Translations under genes and position numbers: made by a program | Source of the DNA: Paraneptunicella sp964228975 | GTDB lineage: Bacteria; Pseudomonadota; Gammaproteobacteria; Enterobacterales; Alteromonadaceae | Direction: 5' to 3' | Assembly (NCBI GenBank): GCA_964228975.1 | Contig: CAXRCC010000213.1 | Coordinates: 1-17,026, forward strand | DNA: 17,026 nucleotides | Part shown: in pieces, positions 13,750 to 17,026 of the stretch | Numbering within the stretch: the stretch's first letter is position 1 | Layout of the letters: each line of letters opens with the position of its first letter | The notes under the pieces: generated by a model | What the model was told of the DNA's origin: nothing | Seen by the model: only the letters and a program-made list of their open reading frames with translations | Database searches by the model: none

Positions 13750-15105
13750 ATGACCAAAACACAATTAAACGCCCTTGGCGTGATGAGCCAGCTCTCTCAA
13801 CTTGAAGTTGACCGTTTAAGCCAATCAAAAAGCAAAGAGCTATACCAAGTTTTTAGAAAATGTTGCCTTGCTGTACTCAACAGCGGCGCGGAAAAAGACG
13901 ATTTAGAAGCCTTGATGGCTTCTTACGAAGATTTTGACGTGAATCTCGTGCGCAGAGAGCGCGGTGTAAAAATCGAGCTCATCAATCCTCCCCAAACGCC
14001 TTTCGTCGACGGCAAATTAATGCGTGGCGTACACGAGCACCTGTTTTCCGTTCTTAGAGATTTATTACACATGGGCGCTAAATACGAAACCCACGAGCTC
14101 GATTTAAGTGAAACCGCACATATCACTCACATGGTTTTCGACATGTTGCGCAATGCTGAAGTCATTAACAGCGACCAAGATCCTAATTTAGTGGTTTGTT
14201 GGGGTGGGCACTCCATCAATGAAATCGAATACCAATACACCAAAAAAGTAGGCTATCAACTCGGCCTACGAGAAATGAATATCTGCACAGGTTGCGGACC
14301 GGGTGCCATGAAAGGCCCAATGAAAGGCGCCACTATTGGCCACGCCAAACAACGGTATGCGCAAGGGCGTTATCTTGGTATTACTGAGCCAAGCATTATT
14401 GCCGCAGAGCCGCCCAACCCTATTGTTGATCAACTCGTTATCATGCCAGACATCGAAAAGCGACTAGAAGCCTTTGTGCGCTCTGCTCACGCGATTGTTG
14501 TTTTCCCAGGTGGCGTTGGCACAGCAGAAGAGCTGCTTTACTTACTCGGCATTATGCTGCACGAACAAAACCAAGCTCAAAAGCTCCCCATTATTTTAAC
14601 GGGTCCCAAAGAGTGCGAGGAGTACTTCAAATCCATAGATAAGTTTGTTGGTGCAACACTAGGCGAAGAAGCACAAGCACTGTATGAAATCATCGTTGAT
14701 GATCCTGTCACTGCCGCTCAGCGCATCAAGGAATGTCAGCCAGAAGTCAGACAATATCGCAAAGAGACAGGTGATTCTTATCACTTTAATTGGTCTTTAA
14801 AAATCGAGCCTGACTTCTTACAGCCTTTTGAGCCTACCCATGAAAACATGGCAAATCTCAACCTGGGTTTTGAACAACCTAAAGCAGAGCTTGCTGCGGC
14901 ACTAAGAAGAGCCTTCTCCGGCATTGTTGCTGGGAATGTAAAAGCGGAAGGTTTAGCGGAAATTCGCGCCCACGGTCCATTCAAAATCAATGGCGATCCC
15001 AAACTAATGGCACTTATGGACGCATTACTTCAGTCGTTTGTTGAACAAGGACGAATGAAGCTACCGGGTACAGAATATAAGCCTTGCTATGAAGTGGTCC
15101 GATAA
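13750..15105 (+). CDS. ppnN: Pyrimidine/purine nucleotide 5'-monophosphate nucleosidase
   Basis: PpnN (formerly YgdH) cleaves nucleoside monophosphates to base and ribose 5-phosphate, and in E. coli it is stimulated by (p)ppGpp. The 451-residue protein matches the E. coli enzyme (454 aa) along its length. The central Rossmann-like LOG domain carries CTGCGPGAM (179-187) and the signature FPGGVGTAEE (252-261). The N-terminal domain (SQLEVDRL, FRKCCLAVLNSG, RRERGVKIELINPP) and the C-terminal domain (RRAFSGIVAGNVK, then LPGTEYKPCYE) are those of the long proteobacterial form. AGAGGAA lies about 12 bases before the ATG, slightly far. It follows queF, as in the E. coli neighbourhood. Confidence 0.97.
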   Translation: MTKTQLNALGVMSQLSQLEVDRLSQSKSKELYQVFRKCCLAVLNSGAEKDDLEALMASYEDFDVNLVRRERGVKIELINPPQTPFVDGKLMRGVHEHLFSVLRDLLHMGAKYETHELDLSETAHITHMVFDMLRNAEVINSDQDPNLVVCWGGHSINEIEYQYTKKVGYQLGLREMNICTGCGPGAMKGPMKGATIGHAKQRYAQGRYLGITEPSIIAAEPPNPIVDQLVIMPDIEKRLEAFVRSAHAIVVFPGGVGTAEELLYLLGIMLHEQNQAQKLPIILTGPKECEEYFKSIDKFVGATLGEEAQALYEIIVDDPVTAAQRIKECQPEVRQYRKETGDSYHFNWSLKIEPDFLQPFEPTHENMANLNLGFEQPKAELAAALRRAFSGIVAGNVKAEGLAEIRAHGPFKINGDPKLMALMDALLQSFVEQGRMKLPGTEYKPCYEVVR

Positions 15106-15248
15106 CGTTTAAACTCAGACATAATTCGTTACCAAATCGTGTAAGCTGTAAACGCTAATTGATTCATTCTGCTCAGATTAATTCGTGAAAAAAGACACTG
15201 ACAGGATTACAATCACCAAAGTTCGATTACAGCTTGCGCGAAGTATTC

Positions 15249-15620
15249 ATGAATAAAATAGTAAAAAGAGTGTCTGTTGGGTTTGCTGTTTACATCAGCT
15301 TTGCCGCAGCCGTTGTACTTTATTACCCCGACAAACCCGATAATATGAATTGGGAAGATCGCGAGCAATACAACAGCCTGCAAATCAGTAAATTGAAACT
15401 GGGTATTTCACATCAAGATATTATCGAATTACTCGGCTCGCCCGATATCAGCGAAGCAAAACTGGTCGACAGCGAAAAAGTACAGGTGATGTTTTATCGC
15501 ACTCAGCGTAAAACCCCCGATGGTATTACCACCCAAGATGAATGCACGCCTTTGCTATTTCGAAATGATGTGCTCATTGCTTTTGGTGAAAACGCGTATA
15601 CTCAGTTCAAGGAAACTTAA
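15249..15620 (+). CDS. DUF3192 protein with N-terminal membrane anchor
   Basis: This is a 123-residue paralogue of the lipoprotein at 11188-11556. Residues 8-25 are hydrophobic (VSVGFAVYISFAAAVVLY), but there is no lipobox Cys, so it is expected to stay in the inner membrane as an N-terminal anchor or to be secreted by an uncertain signal. The exported part keeps the family core: NWEDRE, ELLGSPD, VMFYRT and TTQDECTPL. I chose the ATG at 15249; a TTG five codons upstream is an alternative. A 143-nt gap without other genes separates it from ppnN. The stop is followed at once, in the same frame, by the HDOD-like open frame, so the two are probably co-transcribed. Function unknown. Confidence 0.82.
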   Translation: MNKIVKRVSVGFAVYISFAAAVVLYYPDKPDNMNWEDREQYNSLQISKLKLGISHQDIIELLGSPDISEAKLVDSEKVQVMFYRTQRKTPDGITTQDECTPLLFRNDVLIAFGENAYTQFKET

Positions 15621-15632
15621 AAAGACGTTGCT

Positions 15633-17026
15633 TTGAAAGCCCAAAATGCCGGAACACAAGCCGATTTTTCAGGTGCATTACACCCGTTAATTCCGCACCT
15701 TATTGAGTTAATAAAACGCTATAAAGCGCAGGATATCTCACCGCAAACACTGCAAAAAACCTTAGCATTCAGCAGTCAGTTCATTGATGTAGCGCGACAA
15801 CATCCAGAACAGCTTATCGCCCAGTTACAATGCTATGACGCCTCTTTACCCTACTTCGTCAATTTTACGTTTAATCACTTAGTAGCAACTTACTTAGTAG
15901 CTGTTAGAAATCAGTGGAATGACACCGCCATACAGCATCTACTGTGCTGCTGTATTTCACAGTTCTCAGGCATTATCTCCGAACTGAATAGCCGAGCGAA
16001 AGACAACACGATATCACTCGACAGAAAACGTGTTACCCAACATAACGTTAAATTGCTGCACGCGTTAAAAAAGCGCGATCTCGAAGTTTGGTTTACGGGT
16101 ATTCGCTACGCCGAATTGCATTGGCACGAAAAGCCTGAAACCACGTTAAACAAGCTTAGTTTGCGTCCCAGCACAGCAAAGGTGCTCGCAATCAGTAATT
16201 GCATTGCGTTATTGATGACAAAAACCCGTCACACCAAAGCATGTCACTTTGCACAAACAATTCGCCTCATCACAAGAAAGCTAGCCCCGGCCGATCACAA
16301 TATTATTGAAGCATTACTCGAATATCCCGGCCTTATTCCTCCCGGCTCATTAATCTCATTACAAGATAACCGCGTAGCGCTTGTGCTCTCAACTTTATGC
16401 CAGCCAGAACAATCAACACGCTATGTCGCTAAAACCTTCAACGTAAAAACGAAACTCTGTGACTCAGAGTCATTTTTAGTGGCCCCCAATGAAATAAAGC
16501 AAACTTTCGCACCACAATCTGTGAAAGATGCCGCATGTTTTACCAATGCATGGGATGAGGAATGGCATATTTTCCGACAACAACACAGTAATGACGAGGG
16601 GCAACAATTACGCCCTAAGTTGTTCAAACTCGACGCGCCACCGCCAAGCCTGCTTGCCATCCAAGAGCACCTTTATGGTAATGATTTAAATACGAACAAG
16701 CTCACCGAGTTAATCCTGCAAGAGCCCGTTTTTGCGTTACACATAAAAAATACGGCCACGCAATCCTCAAGAGAAAATATTGCCATCACTAACGTAAAGC
16801 ACGGCTTGTTAATGCACGGCTTTGAACGAGCGAATTCTATTTTGATGGAACACGCACTAACCCTTAGGCTTAACCAACATTACTTCCCGTCACAGGAAGC
16901 GCTTTTACAATACACCACGCTGTATAAATACCTTGTTGCCGCTATTGCTGAACGCAAAAAAGGATTAACACCTGAGCTTTTATCTTGTTGGGCGGGTTTT
17001 GCTTCGTCGGGCCTTTTTACACTTCC
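15633..17026 (+). CDS. HDOD-like signalling protein, truncated by the window end
   Basis: An open frame of 464 codons runs from just after the DUF3192 stop to the last base without a stop codon. It has no early ATG. The TTG at 15633 (LKAQNAGTQADF), with a weak AAAGA upstream, is the best start; the first in-frame ATG is some 190 codons in. Residues 335 onward resemble HDOD domains: PPSLLAIQEHL, then LTELILQEPVFALHIKNTA, then a GFERANSILMEHAL stretch. Where HD-GYP proteins have the HD pair, this protein reads WAGFASSG, so no phosphodiesterase centre is evident. The N-terminal half (about 56-120, HPEQLIAQLQCYDASLPYF) looks like a degenerate HD-type helical domain. The coding call is firm; the family is a moderate guess from patterns. 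Confidence 0.6.
   Translation, partial: MKAQNAGTQADFSGALHPLIPHLIELIKRYKAQDISPQTLQKTLAFSSQFIDVARQHPEQLIAQLQCYDASLPYFVNFTFNHLVATYLVAVRNQWNDTAIQHLLCCCISQFSGIISELNSRAKDNTISLDRKRVTQHNVKLLHALKKRDLEVWFTGIRYAELHWHEKPETTLNKLSLRPSTAKVLAISNCIALLMTKTRHTKACHFAQTIRLITRKLAPADHNIIEALLEYPGLIPPGSLISLQDNRVALVLSTLCQPEQSTRYVAKTFNVKTKLCDSESFLVAPNEIKQTFAPQSVKDAACFTNAWDEEWHIFRQQHSNDEGQQLRPKLFKLDAPPPSLLAIQEHLYGNDLNTNKLTELILQEPVFALHIKNTATQSSRENIAITNVKHGLLMHGFERANSILMEHALTLRLNQHYFPSQEALLQYTTLYKYLVAAIAERKKGLTPELLSCWAGFASSGLFTL

Noticed and set aside
16421..16660. 79-codon minus-strand frame near the window end
   Set aside because: It is antisense to the long open frame at 15633-17026, which shows domain-like patterns.
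1..17026. CRISPR array, phage, defence island or insertion sequence
   Set aside because: No regularly spaced direct repeats, transposase, integrase or known defence motif was seen; the genes are mostly conserved housekeeping genes.

Overview
The window looks like a piece of a gammaproteobacterial chromosome, most likely from a marine Alteromonadales-type organism; the order is inferred from gene content and protein resemblance, without a database search. Core genes are intact, codon use looks even along the window, and there is no transposase, integrase, phage gene, CRISPR array or tRNA. The first 34 bases are not genomic: they match the Illumina read-1 adapter, so position 35 is the true edge of the assembled sequence and the gene there (uppS) is cut by it.

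Region 1 (35-3765) reads leftward and holds rpsB, tsf, pyrH, frr and the start of uppS: ribosomal protein S2, elongation factor Ts, UMP kinase, ribosome recycling factor and undecaprenyl diphosphate synthase. rpsB has a strong promoter and a structured leader at the place where the S2-binding t44 leader lies in E. coli. A small hairpin separates rpsB from tsf, and an unusually long palindrome (1602-1674) separates tsf from pyrH. Region 2 (3730-8184) is the divergent map-glnD-dapD operon: methionine aminopeptidase, the PII uridylyltransferase nitrogen sensor and a lysine/diaminopimelate enzyme, closed by a hairpin. Sharing one control region between map and rpsB is the arrangement known from E. 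coli.

Region 3 (8186-15105) corresponds to the yqcA-truC-yqcC-syd-queF-ppnN neighbourhood of E. coli. It holds a flavodoxin, a tRNA pseudouridine synthase and a DUF446 protein as one leftward operon, then syd, queF and ppnN. Between yqcC and syd lie four extra genes: a DUF3301 membrane protein, a GNAT acetyltransferase, a DUF3192 lipoprotein and a small protein with a leucine-zipper tail.

Region 4 (15106-17026) holds a second DUF3192 protein, membrane-anchored but without a lipobox. Directly behind it, in the same reading frame, is a long open frame that runs off the window end and resembles HDOD signalling proteins.

Most of the window is ordinary core genome. The parts that deserve a second look are the long tsf-pyrH palindrome, the DUF3192 pair, the zipper protein, the truncated HDOD-like gene and several structured intergenic stretches around queF. 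I do not see a convincing new multi-gene system.
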